A stretch of 32,268 nt of DNA. Origin: Chryseobacterium elymi. GTDB taxonomy: Bacteria > Bacteroidota > Bacteroidia > Flavobacteriales > Weeksellaceae. The DNA lies in assembly GCF_003385495.1 (NCBI RefSeq), contig NZ_QNUH01000029.1, forward strand, positions 1 through 32,268. The letters are read 5' to 3'. The translations under genes were made by a program, and so were the position numbers. Below the pieces are notes generated by a model, which made no database searches, was not told where the DNA came from, and saw only the letters and a list, made by a program, of their open reading frames with translations. Below, piece after piece: positions 1-7,368 of this stretch. The stretch's first letter is position 1; each line of letters starts with the position of its first letter.

Positions 1-304
1 ATTGTGTGTATTAGTTGGTATAATTCTGCAAATTTAACGTTTTTTAACATGCCAAAGTCATATGAATGTGATTTAATATCAATTTTATCACTTATTCGTT
101 TTTTTATTGGTGTGCCAAGTTGTTATAATACAAAAGTATTACTACAAAGCGACAAAACCTGTCGTATTAAAAATATTTTAAAAGTGGTATTGAAAGCAAT
201 TATCTTGACAATAAAACACGATGTAAATCAATCAATTAAGGAAAAACATTTAATTACTTGGCAAAACATAATACTATCTTTTACATTGGTATGATTTTTA
301 ATAC
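1..304. other. AT-rich leading region without a supported gene
   Basis: This stretch is very AT-rich. The only long open frame (4-294, +, GTG start) gives a low-complexity, Ile/Leu/Asn/Lys-rich product with no recognisable motif. Short hairpins such as CGACA/TGTCG (150-164) occur. It ends in the promoter of the DUF4407 gene. I see no RNA gene or mobile element; the left edge may hold the end of something starting outside the window. Confidence 0.5.
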
Positions 305-312
305 TACATTTG
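305..312 (+). promoter_or_regulatory. Bacteroidota -7 box for the DUF4407 gene
   Basis: TACATTTG matches the TAnnTTTG -7 consensus, with a TTG at 286-288 in a plausible -33 position. It lies 15 nt before the ATG at 328. It also excludes the TTG at 310 as the start codon, because that codon lies inside the box. Confidence 0.6.
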
Positions 313-327
313 TATAAATTTTCACTA

Positions 328-1398
328 ATGAAAACAAACCAACAAACTATAAATCAAGTGAATCATAAAATAAACTGGTTCCAGAAGTTTCTAATGGTAT
401 GCTCCGGAGGAAATATCCATATTTTAAGAAAGACCCCGAGTGAATGGAACAAATTTTCAGGAATTGGGGGGATTGTGTTATTCACCGCCGTTTTTGCTAC
501 TCTATCCGCAGGCTACGCCATGTATACTGTATTTGACAATGTATGGACTTCGGCAGGTTTCGGAATTCTTTGGGGATTAATGATCTTTAACCTGGACCGT
601 TATATTGTTTCCTCCATCAAAAAAACAGGTACATGGGGAAATCAGATTTTAATGGCTATTCCGCGTCTGGTTTTAGCAACCTTTTTAGGAATTATTATTT
701 CCAAACCTCTGGAGCTCAAAATTTTTGAAAAAGAGATCAACAAACAGCTTAATACCATCATTCAACGAAATAAAAAACAGCTTGAAGGCGAAATGAGCGG
801 CAGAATCCTGAAACAGAGCAGCCCTTTTGAAACTGAAAAAAAGCAGATCGCTGAAAAAACCATACAGTATCAGAAAGCTTATGATTCAGCAGCTGTAGAA
901 CTTGAAAAAGAAATTCTTGGAAAACAGTCCGGACTTACGAGTGGAAAAGAGGGTTATGGTCCCAACGCAAAACGTAAACAGGAATTGAAGGAACAACGTC
1001 GTCTGGACCTGGAGAATTTCCAGAAGCAGAACGCACCCAGAATTGAATATTTAGACAAAGAAATCTCCAAAGTTTATACAAATCTGGAAACAGAAAGAAA
1101 ATCTTCGGAAACCTTTGAAGATAAGTTCAATGGTTTTGCTGCAAGACTACAGGCTTTGGATGAGTTAGGCAAAAACTCAGCAATTATTGGGTTGGCGGCC
1201 GCTTTTATCATGGGGCTTTTTATCTGTCTTGAAATTTCTCCGGTTCTGGTAAAATTGATTTCCCATGTTGGGCCTTATGATTACCTGCTAGAAAAAACAG
1301 AAAATGATTTCAGGCTTTATTCTAAGGAAAAAATTGAGAAGGGAAATGCTCTGGCTGATTTCAGGATTGATGATTTTAAGGATAATTTAAAAAAATAG
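328..1398 (+). CDS. DUF4407 family four-helix membrane protein with long periplasmic or cytosolic coiled coil
   Basis: A 356-residue integral membrane protein matching the DUF4407 pattern. Hydrophobic segments lie at about residues 46-66, 76-93, 106-126 and 284-304. Between the third and fourth is a highly charged, Glu/Lys/Gln-rich region of about 150 residues that reads as a coiled coil. The motif FNLDRYIVSS follows the second helix, and the fourth helix runs into LEISPVLVKL. The ATG at 328 is preferred over the in-frame TTG at 310 because a -7 box covers that TTG. The gene is followed after 14 nt by an AAA+/M41 protease gene and probably shares its transcript. Function is unknown for the family; a membrane anchor or partner for the downstream soluble ATPase-protease is an inference from the operon only. 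Confidence 0.8.
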   Translation: MKTNQQTINQVNHKINWFQKFLMVCSGGNIHILRKTPSEWNKFSGIGGIVLFTAVFATLSAGYAMYTVFDNVWTSAGFGILWGLMIFNLDRYIVSSIKKTGTWGNQILMAIPRLVLATFLGIIISKPLELKIFEKEINKQLNTIIQRNKKQLEGEMSGRILKQSSPFETEKKQIAEKTIQYQKAYDSAAVELEKEILGKQSGLTSGKEGYGPNAKRKQELKEQRRLDLENFQKQNAPRIEYLDKEISKVYTNLETERKSSETFEDKFNGFAARLQALDELGKNSAIIGLAAAFIMGLFICLEISPVLVKLISHVGPYDYLLEKTENDFRLYSKEKIEKGNALADFRIDDFKDNLKK

Positions 1399-1412
1399 CG
1401 TATTTTTCACGC

Positions 1413-3275
1413 ATGATTATTGATAAAGAAGAGATCCAGAAGAAAAAGAAAAAGCTGGACGACTGTAAAGTATTCCTGAAAAAAGAATTCATCGGAATTG
1501 ATAAAATTATTGATGATTTAATGGAATACATCCAGATCTGGTATCTGATGCCTGAAATCTTAACCCGCCCCGTGGTGATCAATCTGTGGGGAATGACGGG
1601 GGTAGGAAAAACGGATCTTGTACGAAAAACCGTGCGCTTCCTGGAGTTTCAAAATCGTTTTGTAGAGATAGAGCTCAGTAACAGCGATGAAACATCATGG
1701 AGTAAAAGTGTATCTGATATTTTCCAGAGTAACCGCCTTAGTGACGAAAAGCCGAGCATCGTTCTTTTTGATGAGATCCAGCGTTTCAATACGATCGATC
1801 CCGACGGCACTCCGTTACCACAGACAAAGTTTACTGATTTTTGGGAACTTTTAAGTGACGGAAGGTTAAGCAAAAGGGAACGGGATGATCTTGAACATTA
1901 TCTGTTCTCCTACCTTTTGCGTAAAAAGGAAAATGAACGCAGAAAGATGAACGGCGAAACGGAAATGGATGAAAATCCTTATCTGAATCTTTGGGATGCC
2001 AAGGAACTGAAAAAGTACCTCAGCATGGAAGATGATGTGATGAGCATCATCGATATGAAAGAGGAAGATATGATCAAGCTGATTCTGAAAAAGCAGAAAG
2101 AGAAAAAGATCTACGAGCCAGTGGATTACAGTAAAATGCTGATCATTATCAGCGGAAACCTGGATGAAGCTTTTCAGATGTCCCGTGAAACCAGCGAAGC
2201 GGATATAGATGCGAATATATATCATGCATTCACAAAGAAAATAACTGTTGTTGATATAAAAAATGCTTTGTCAAGGAAATTCCGCCCGGAGCAGGTAGCA
2301 CGATTTGGAAATATCCATTTGATCTATTTTTCATTAAAGACAGAAGATTTTCAACAACTTATCCAAAGAGAAATCAACAATCTTAAAACTAAGACAAAAA
2401 CAAAATTTGGGATCAGCTTAAAAATCAGCAGAAGCATCAATGAGCTGATCTATAGAAACGGGGTATTTCCTGTACAGGGTGTACGCCCGGTATTCAGCAG
2501 TGTAGTTGATATCCTGGATACAAACCTCAGCAAATTTTTATTTGAAGCCATCATCAATGATGACAAAACCATTGAAATTGATTATCTGGTGAAGCAGAAA
2601 ACAATCACCGGGAAAGTAGGAAAACGTATCATTGAAATTCCTTATACCGGAAGAATCGACAGTATACGGCAATCCAGCCAAGAGGATGCAGTAGCCAATA
2701 TCAGTGTTCATGAATGTGGCCACGCAGTATGTTATATGCTTTATACAGGTTTTGCTCCTTTACAGCTGAAAAGCAAGGTAGCCAGCAGTTATGCTGCAGG
2801 ATTTACCTTCCCGCACCAGATCCACGATACCAAAGAAAGTCTCCTAGACAGAATTAAAATCTATTTGGCCGGCGGTATTGCCGAAGAAATTGTATTTGGA
2901 GAAAACAATGCAAGTATAGGAAGAAGTCATGACAGGGAGCAGGCTACCATGCTTGCCACCGATTATATCAGAAAATACGGATTTGATGAAGAATATCAGG
3001 CGACATACAGCCTGGAGGATTATCCACATCGTATGCAGCATGATATTACGGATAAAAAAATTGAAAGACTGATGCAGGACCTCGCTGCAAAAACGAGGGA
3101 AGATCTTCTCCTTCATTTAGATCTTCTGAAAAATATAAGCATTGAACTCAGCAAAAAAGGAAGCATGCTTCCTAAAGAGATCTATATGACGGCAAAAAAG
3201 CATGACCTGGAGGTCAGCATTAAAGAGGAAGGACATCTTCACATTGCAGGGTATCATAAAATGCTTGGCCAGTAG
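1413..3275 (+). CDS. AAA+ ATPase fused to an M41 (FtsH-like) zinc metallopeptidase, no membrane helix
   Basis: The 620-residue protein has an AAA+ module with Walker A GMTGVGKT (residues 60-67), Walker B ending in Asp120-Glu121 (LFDEIQ) and a sensor-1-like Asn at about 249. A charged insertion of roughly 90 residues sits between Walker B and sensor 1. The C-terminal part carries HECGH (433-437), equivalent to the FtsH HEAGH zinc site, and a later AGGIAEEIVFG...SHDREQAT segment that matches the M41 region supplying the third zinc ligand (Asp). Unlike FtsH there is no N-terminal transmembrane hairpin, and the AAA module resembles ClpA/torsin-like ATPases more than FtsH. It probably unfolds and degrades proteins, perhaps tethered by the upstream DUF4407 protein. 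Substrate and pathway are unknown. The domain call is firm; the biological role is not. Confidence 0.82.
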   Translation: MIIDKEEIQKKKKKLDDCKVFLKKEFIGIDKIIDDLMEYIQIWYLMPEILTRPVVINLWGMTGVGKTDLVRKTVRFLEFQNRFVEIELSNSDETSWSKSVSDIFQSNRLSDEKPSIVLFDEIQRFNTIDPDGTPLPQTKFTDFWELLSDGRLSKRERDDLEHYLFSYLLRKKENERRKMNGETEMDENPYLNLWDAKELKKYLSMEDDVMSIIDMKEEDMIKLILKKQKEKKIYEPVDYSKMLIIISGNLDEAFQMSRETSEADIDANIYHAFTKKITVVDIKNALSRKFRPEQVARFGNIHLIYFSLKTEDFQQLIQREINNLKTKTKTKFGISLKISRSINELIYRNGVFPVQGVRPVFSSVVDILDTNLSKFLFEAIINDDKTIEIDYLVKQKTITGKVGKRIIEIPYTGRIDSIRQSSQEDAVANISVHECGHAVCYMLYTGFAPLQLKSKVASSYAAGFTFPHQIHDTKESLLDRIKIYLAGGIAEEIVFGENNASIGRSHDREQATMLATDYIRKYGFDEEYQATYSLEDYPHRMQHDITDKKIERLMQDLAAKTREDLLLHLDLLKNISIELSKKGSMLPKEIYMTAKKHDLEVSIKEEGHLHIAGYHKMLGQ

Positions 3276-3318
3276 AGAAAAAATCCAGAATAACAGAAAT
3301 TAAAATTAATAACATCTT

Positions 3319-3347
3319 ACCTTTCAGTCAATTCTGAGAGGTTTTTT
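3319..3347 (+). terminator. Rho-independent terminator after the AAA/M41 gene
   Basis: Stem ACCTTTCAG / CTGAGAGGT (one G-T pair) with a 6-nt loop and a run of six T. It closes the DUF4407-protease unit. Confidence 0.85.
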
Positions 3348-3378
3348 CTATATATAATTATTTTATCCGAATATTTTA

Positions 3379-3386
3379 TAATTTTA
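3379..3386 (+). promoter_or_regulatory. Possible -7 box before the tail-collar gene
   Basis: TAATTTTA differs from TAnnTTTG only in the last base and lies 19 nt before the ATG at 3406, directly after a terminator, so a promoter is expected here. No clear TTG -33 element is seen. Confidence 0.35.
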
Positions 3387-3405
3387 CATCACTAAACTAA
3401 TCATC

Positions 3406-3996
3406 ATGAAAAACTCAATTTTAGCACTCATGCTGTTCATAAGCTGTGCATTCATTTCTACTTTAAAAGCACAGTATGAACCGTTCCTTGGACAGATCGC
3501 TTTTGTACCTTACAATAGAGCGCCGAACGGATGGGCAGATTGTAACGGACAGTTAATGCCAATAGCACAAAATCAGGCTCTCTTCTCATTAATAGGAACT
3601 ACTTACGGAGGAAACGGAACAACGACTTTTGCATTGCCGGACATGAGGGGGAGAGTTCTTATTTCTCAAGGGCAGGGGCCTTACAGTTCTCATAATTATC
3701 TGATAGGTGAAACAGGAGGCAGTGAATCCGTTACGCTGACACAGCAACAGATGCCCATTCATAACCACACCGTGAATGCCGTAACAGCCGAAGGAAATCA
3801 AAACACACCTACAGGGAATCTTCCTGCAGATACTAAACTTTTGGACAAGGAATATTCTGACACCGCTGCAAATACAACAATGAAAGCTACAATGGTAAAT
3901 CCAGCCGGAGGATCCCAACCTCATGAAAACAGACCTCCCTTTGTTACGATGAGATGCATCATAGCTTTACAGGGTATTTATCCATCATTTAATTAA
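3406..3996 (+). CDS. Secreted phage tail-collar domain protein (microcystin-dependent-protein family)
   Basis: The 196-residue protein starts with a signal peptide (cleavage likely after KAQ, about residue 23). It continues with a phage Tail Collar domain: GQIAFVPYNRAPNGWADCNG, then the typical LFSLIGTTYGG and LPDMRGRV segments (about 27-85). The middle contains a SVTLTQQQMPIHNHT motif common to collar-domain proteins, and the C-terminus is ENRPPFVTMRCIIALQG. Length fits the MdpB-like family found singly in many bacterial genomes; no phage genes are nearby, so this is not a prophage tail gene. It is followed after 6 nt by a T9SS cargo gene, suggesting co-expression and an outer-surface role. 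The molecular function is not established for these standalone proteins. Confidence 0.85.
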   Translation: MKNSILALMLFISCAFISTLKAQYEPFLGQIAFVPYNRAPNGWADCNGQLMPIAQNQALFSLIGTTYGGNGTTTFALPDMRGRVLISQGQGPYSSHNYLIGETGGSESVTLTQQQMPIHNHTVNAVTAEGNQNTPTGNLPADTKLLDKEYSDTAANTTMKATMVNPAGGSQPHENRPPFVTMRCIIALQGIYPSFN

Positions 3997-4002
3997 TAAG
4001 TT

Positions 4003-4686
4003 ATGAGAATTCTATACTTATTTGCAATAGCTCTTGGAAGTACGATGGCCGCACAGACCATTACTTTCAATGGATGTCATAACCTGTTTGACAACCAGAA
4101 TTTTATATTCACGAAAACCGGAGTTGATGCATTCAACAAAAACATTTACATGACAACACCGGTTGATGGTCAGCCTTGCGGTGGGTTGGGAACCTGCGAA
4201 TTTAAAATTCAATGGAATAATACCCTTACCAGGTGGGAATTTCTCGCTGATGAAGGAAACGGAACCTTTACGTCTCCTTCGCTGATTTACTACAATTCAA
4301 CAGGAAATAATGCCAATATGAATCCACCAAGCAATACGTTTGGAACATGGGTGGAAAATTCAGCCGTAACAAGTGGGCAATGCGGAGGAAACCTTACTGC
4401 CACCAATTCCACAATGACAGGGGATGTACACAGCTCTTCACTGGGAACTTCGGAGGTCACAAAATCTAAAATTCAGATTTTTCCGAACCCAGTTTCAGAT
4501 GTTATCCGTATTTCAGGAATTGATACCGGGCAGACGACACAAATCTATAGCTTAGATGGAAAACTGGTAAGATCTGAACCGTTTGATCAGAAAATCGATG
4601 TATCTCATCTTTCTGCAGGAGTATATCTTTTAAAAATTACTATTAAAAATTTTGAATCTCATGAATTTAAATTCGTGAAAAAATAA
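4003..4686 (+). CDS. Secreted protein with C-terminal T9SS type A sorting domain
   Basis: This 227-residue protein has a signal peptide (cleavage after about residue 17, MAAQ). Its Cys-containing central region (Cys at about 25, 59, 65, 127) resembles no family I can name. A classic C-terminal Por-secretion (T9SS type A) domain spans about 156-227, with the FPNPVSD motif, YSLDGK and SAGVYLLKI, ending in FKFVKK. The domain directs transport across the outer membrane by the type IX system and attachment or release at the surface. The gene sits 6 nt after the tail-collar gene and ends before a terminator. The cargo function is unknown; the secretion route is well supported. Confidence 0.85.
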   Translation: MRILYLFAIALGSTMAAQTITFNGCHNLFDNQNFIFTKTGVDAFNKNIYMTTPVDGQPCGGLGTCEFKIQWNNTLTRWEFLADEGNGTFTSPSLIYYNSTGNNANMNPPSNTFGTWVENSAVTSGQCGGNLTATNSTMTGDVHSSSLGTSEVTKSKIQIFPNPVSDVIRISGIDTGQTTQIYSLDGKLVRSEPFDQKIDVSHLSAGVYLLKITIKNFESHEFKFVKK

Positions 4687-4722
4687 AACTATAATGTCTT
4701 ATAGCATTACTTGATTATTGAT

Positions 4723-4753
4723 ATAGCCTTCGGAATTTCTGAGGGCTATTTTT
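4723..4753 (+). terminator. Rho-independent terminator after the T9SS cargo gene
   Basis: Stem ATAGCCTTC / GAGGGCTAT with one G-T pair, 9-nt loop, then TTTT. It separates the tail-collar/T9SS pair from the KTSC gene. Confidence 0.8.
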
Positions 4754-4780
4754 GGGAATATTTTTTGCAGGTTATATTCC

Positions 4781-4978
4781 ATGCCTTCAAGTGTTGTCAA
4801 CAGCTATACTTATTTTCCTGAGACTGAAATATTAAGAATTGTGTATCAGTCCGGGGCTGTTTATGATTACCTTAAAGTTCCGGTATCTATATCTGAAAAA
4901 TTCAGGGAAGTTAAATCGAAAGGAAGGTTTCTGAACAGTGTTATCAAGCGAAGATTTAAATACATTAAGATCAACTGA
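4781..4978 (+). CDS. KTSC domain protein
   Basis: A 65-residue protein that is essentially one KTSC domain. It begins PSSVVNSYTYFPETEILRI, has the SGAVYDYLKVP core and ends with the family's SKGRFLNSVIKRRFKY segment. This fits the usual size of standalone KTSC proteins. KTSC domains are also found joined to lysyl-tRNA synthetase-like and nuclease proteins, but their activity is poorly defined. A TATTTTTTG box at 4759-4767 could be its -7 element. It stands alone between a terminator and a minus-strand terminator. Confidence 0.75.
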   Translation: MPSSVVNSYTYFPETEILRIVYQSGAVYDYLKVPVSISEKFREVKSKGRFLNSVIKRRFKYIKIN

Positions 4979-4984
4979 ACAAAT

Positions 4985-5019
4985 CAAAATAAAAAATGCC
5001 CCCATCACTGGAGACATTT
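4985..5019 (-). terminator. Minus-strand terminator of the broken T9SS gene
   Basis: Read on the minus strand, the stem AAATGTCTCC / GGGGGCATTT (two G-T pairs) has a 6-nt loop and is followed by TTTTTT. It lies 18 nt past the stop of the gene remnant at 5038-5187 and is probably its original terminator. It may also stop KTSC transcripts from the other side. Confidence 0.7.
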
Positions 5020-5037
5020 ATATTGTATACTCAAAGT

Positions 5038-5187
5038 TTATTTAATGATCAGTTTAGAAGTCTTAGTATCTTTCCCGTTGGAAATCTGAACCATATAGAT
5101 TCCTTTTTCAAGCTGGTGGTTAATATTTTTAAGGGTTAAATAAAATTGGCCGTACAAATTATGTACAGCCAATTTTATAGTATATCT
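5038..5187 (-). pseudogene. 3' remnant of a T9SS cargo gene (C-terminal sorting domain only)
   Basis: The minus strand is open for 49 codons before a TAA stop at 5038-5040. The translation ends HQLEKGIYMVQISNGKDTKT then SKLIIK, and begins with a VHNLYGQFYL segment, which corresponds to the last two thirds of a T9SS type A sorting domain. An in-frame TAA at 5188-5190 closes it upstream, and there is no start codon or signal peptide because guaB ends at 5197. It is best explained as the leftover 3' end of a deleted or rearranged secreted-protein gene whose terminator still follows at 4985-5019. It is not expected to be expressed as a protein. Confidence 0.75.
5142..5176 (-). terminator. Probable guaB terminator inside the T9SS remnant
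   Basis: A long imperfect hairpin has arms AAAATTGGC+CGTAC and GTACA+GCCAATTTT (one mismatch), 20-55 nt past the guaB stop, followed on the minus strand by TATTT. It overlaps the reading frame of the T9SS remnant. No other terminator lies directly after guaB. Confidence 0.6.
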
Positions 5188-5196
5188 TTAAATATT

Positions 5197-6657
5197 CTAA
5201 AAAGAATAGTTTGGAGCCTCCTGAGTAATAATCACATCATGTGGATGAGATTCCTTCAAACCGCTCCCTGTAATCATGACCATTTTGGTGTCTTTCTGTA
5301 AAGCTTCAATATTTTTAGCCCCACAGTATCCCATACCTGCTCTTAAACCTCCGGTCAGCTGGAAGATCACATCTTCTAACTTTCCTTTGTGCGGCACTCT
5401 TCCTTCAATTCCTTCAGGAACGAATTTTTTAGCCTCACTCTGAAAATATCTCTCTTTTCCTCCTCTCTTCATAGCGGAAAGACTTCCCATTCCCTGGTAA
5501 GATTTGAATTTTCTTCCCTGGAAAATAATTTCTTCTCCCGGAGCTTCATCAGTTCCGGCTAAAAGGGAACCCAGCATTACCGCTCCTGCTCCACTGGCAA
5601 TCGCTTTTACAATATCTCCGGAAAGCTTGACCCCTCCGTCAGCAATTACTGTTACGTTTTTAGAAGCTGCATATTCGTATACATTATAGATCGCAGATAA
5701 CTGAGGAACCCCAACACCTGCAACAACTCTGGTTGTACAGATAGAACCAGGTCCTACTCCAACTTTAAGAACGTTAGCTCCAGCTTCAATAAGGTCTTTT
5801 GCTGCTTCAGCAGTTACAATATTTCCTCCTACGATATCTAGATCCGGATATGCTTTTCTGATTTCTGAAATTTTATCTAAAACTCCTTTTGAATGTCCGT
5901 GTGCAGAATCAATAGCGACGATATCAACACCGGCATCTACCAATGCTGCAATTCTGTCCATCGTATCTTCTCCAACGCCCACACCTGCCCCTACGATAAG
6001 ACGCCCTTTGTGATCTTTATTGGAATTTGGGTACTCCAACTGATTGTCAATATCCTTAATCGTAATTAGTCCTACCAGCTTATTATCTTTATCTACGATC
6101 GGAAGCTTTTCTACTCTACTCTTAAGAAGGATTTCTTTAGCTTTCTCAAGATTAGTATTTTTATCAGAAGTGATCAGGTTTTCCTTGGTCATGATCTCTT
6201 CAACCTTCATGTCAAGATTCTCCTGATATTTTACATCTCTGTTGGTAATAATTCCGATCAGTACATTATCAGCATCTACTACAGGAAGGCCGGAAATTTT
6301 ATATTTGGCCATCGTTTCCTTAGCTTCAGCCAATGTATGATCTTTAGAAAGAGTAACAGGATCAGAGATCATTCCGTTTTCTGAACGTTTTACACGGTTT
6401 ACCTGTGCAGCCTGCTCAGCGATTGTCATGTTTTTATGGATAAAACCCAAGCCTCCGACTCTTGCCAAAGCAATAGCCAGATCTCCTTCAGTAACTGTGT
6501 CCATCGCAGCAGAAACTATCGGAACATTCAGCGTAATTTTGTCGGTAAGTCTTGATTTTAATACTACCTGGTTAGGTAAAACTTCTGAATAAGAAGGGAC
6601 TAGAAGAACGTCATCGAAAGTGATGGCTGTCTCTACAATTTTGTTATGAATAGACAT
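5197..6657 (-). CDS. guaB: IMP dehydrogenase
   Basis: This 486-residue enzyme oxidises IMP to XMP with NAD+, the first committed step of GMP synthesis, in the cytosol. The (beta/alpha)8 barrel begins with TFDDVLLVPSYSEVLP. A CBS-domain pair is inserted at about 95-205. The catalytic loop GPGSICTTR has Cys307, the phosphate-binding IADGGVKLSGD follows, and the flap region SYQGMGS (about 387-392) precedes EGIEGRVP with the catalytic Arg. Length and domain order are those of ordinary bacterial IMPDH. It stands alone, with a promoter at 6672-6679 and a hairpin past its stop that overlaps a gene remnant. Confidence 0.98.
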   Translation of the reverse strand: MSIHNKIVETAITFDDVLLVPSYSEVLPNQVVLKSRLTDKITLNVPIVSAAMDTVTEGDLAIALARVGGLGFIHKNMTIAEQAAQVNRVKRSENGMISDPVTLSKDHTLAEAKETMAKYKISGLPVVDADNVLIGIITNRDVKYQENLDMKVEEIMTKENLITSDKNTNLEKAKEILLKSRVEKLPIVDKDNKLVGLITIKDIDNQLEYPNSNKDHKGRLIVGAGVGVGEDTMDRIAALVDAGVDIVAIDSAHGHSKGVLDKISEIRKAYPDLDIVGGNIVTAEAAKDLIEAGANVLKVGVGPGSICTTRVVAGVGVPQLSAIYNVYEYAASKNVTVIADGGVKLSGDIVKAIASGAGAVMLGSLLAGTDEAPGEEIIFQGRKFKSYQGMGSLSAMKRGGKERYFQSEAKKFVPEGIEGRVPHKGKLEDVIFQLTGGLRAGMGYCGAKNIEALQKDTKMVMITGSGLKESHPHDVIITQEAPNYSF

Positions 6658-6671
6658 CTTTACTTTCTTTG

Positions 6672-6679
6672 CAAAATTA
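6672..6679 (-). promoter_or_regulatory. -7 box of guaB
   Basis: On the minus strand TAATTTTG matches TAnnTTTG exactly, 14 nt before the guaB ATG. No clear TTG -33 partner is seen. Confidence 0.55.
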
Positions 6680-6750
6680 GGTTATTTTGGCGAGATATGA
6701 AAATCCTTTTTAATAGTTTAAATAAAAATTAATAATCAATAACTTATATG

Positions 6751-6776
6751 AAAAAACCGCTCTTTTTAAGAACGGC
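6751..6776 (-). terminator. Terminator of the sigma/DUF4252 operon
   Basis: Minus-strand stem CCGTTCTT / AAGAGCGG (one G-T pair), 3-nt loop, then six T. It lies about 80 nt after the last gene of the operon. Confidence 0.8.
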
Positions 6777-6854
6777 CTTTCGTACAAAATAATTTAGTAT
6801 AGTATGAAACTACTTGTTTTATCTTTTATGCATGCATACTTTATGAAATAAGCC

Positions 6855-7355
6855 TTACTTATCTGTAGCGGCATTAATTACTTTTGAAATATCATCTGCT
6901 GTAAAGCTTCCCTTCACATCCACGAAAACCAGTTCTTTATCTGAATTGACAGTGATCATCATATTTTTAATGGCTTCTCCATTCTGCTTTACCCTTACGT
7001 TTACATTTTCACCGTTATGTTTTATAGTAGCCCATTCTTCAAAGTTATTGTCATTTAAGTATCTGGAATATTCGTTCAGCATATCTTTGCTTCCGTTATC
7101 CACCGTCATGACTTTTATTTTTGAGACTTTCTTAACCAACGCAATAACTTCCTCACTTTCACCATCTTCCCTTAGAGCTTTTTTGATAAAAGGCTTTGCC
7201 ATAAACACAGGGACATTGAAGCTTGCGAATGTTGCTCCTTTAAAATCATATCCGGACTGCTTGAAAAAAGCCATATTGGGTTTTCCTGAGACAATGCATG
7301 ACTGAAGCATAAGCAATGTAAAGATTCCTAAAAAAATGTTTTTTAAAGTTTTCAT
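6855..7355 (-). CDS. DUF4252 lipoprotein
   Basis: A 166-residue protein with a lipoprotein signal (LMLQSC, lipidated Cys20), so it is likely anchored in a membrane facing the periplasm or surface. The rest matches DUF4252, ending in a VFVDVKGSFTADDISKVINA segment that is repeated in altered form in the neighbouring DUF4252-GIN protein (LVMLDGKLSMDDVNKIINSS). The ATG at 7355 is preferred to the in-frame TTG at 7376, which overlaps the end of the upstream gene and would add a charged stretch before the signal. It is the last gene of an ECF sigma operon. Function is unknown; a cell-envelope role under sigma control is inferred. Confidence 0.8.
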   Translation of the reverse strand: MKTLKNIFLGIFTLLMLQSCIVSGKPNMAFFKQSGYDFKGATFASFNVPVFMAKPFIKKALREDGESEEVIALVKKVSKIKVMTVDNGSKDMLNEYSRYLNDNNFEEWATIKHNGENVNVRVKQNGEAIKNMMITVNSDKELVFVDVKGSFTADDISKVINAATDK

Positions 7356-7368
7356 GGTGATCCGTTTT

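Noticed and set aside
4..294. 96-codon open frame at the left edge (+)
   Set aside because: GTG start, very AT-rich, no motif or signal, and the composition reads like intergenic sequence. It was not called as a gene.
1866..2225. 119-codon minus-strand frame inside the AAA/M41 gene
   Set aside because: Shadow of a strong coding frame; His/Phe-rich translation without a recognisable family.
3020..3028. DnaA box TTATCCACA
   Set aside because: Single copy inside the AAA/M41 coding sequence, so likely chance.
3406..3996. Prophage remnant suggested by the tail-collar domain
   Set aside because: The protein has a signal peptide and is followed by a T9SS cargo gene; no capsid, portal, integrase or att repeats are seen.
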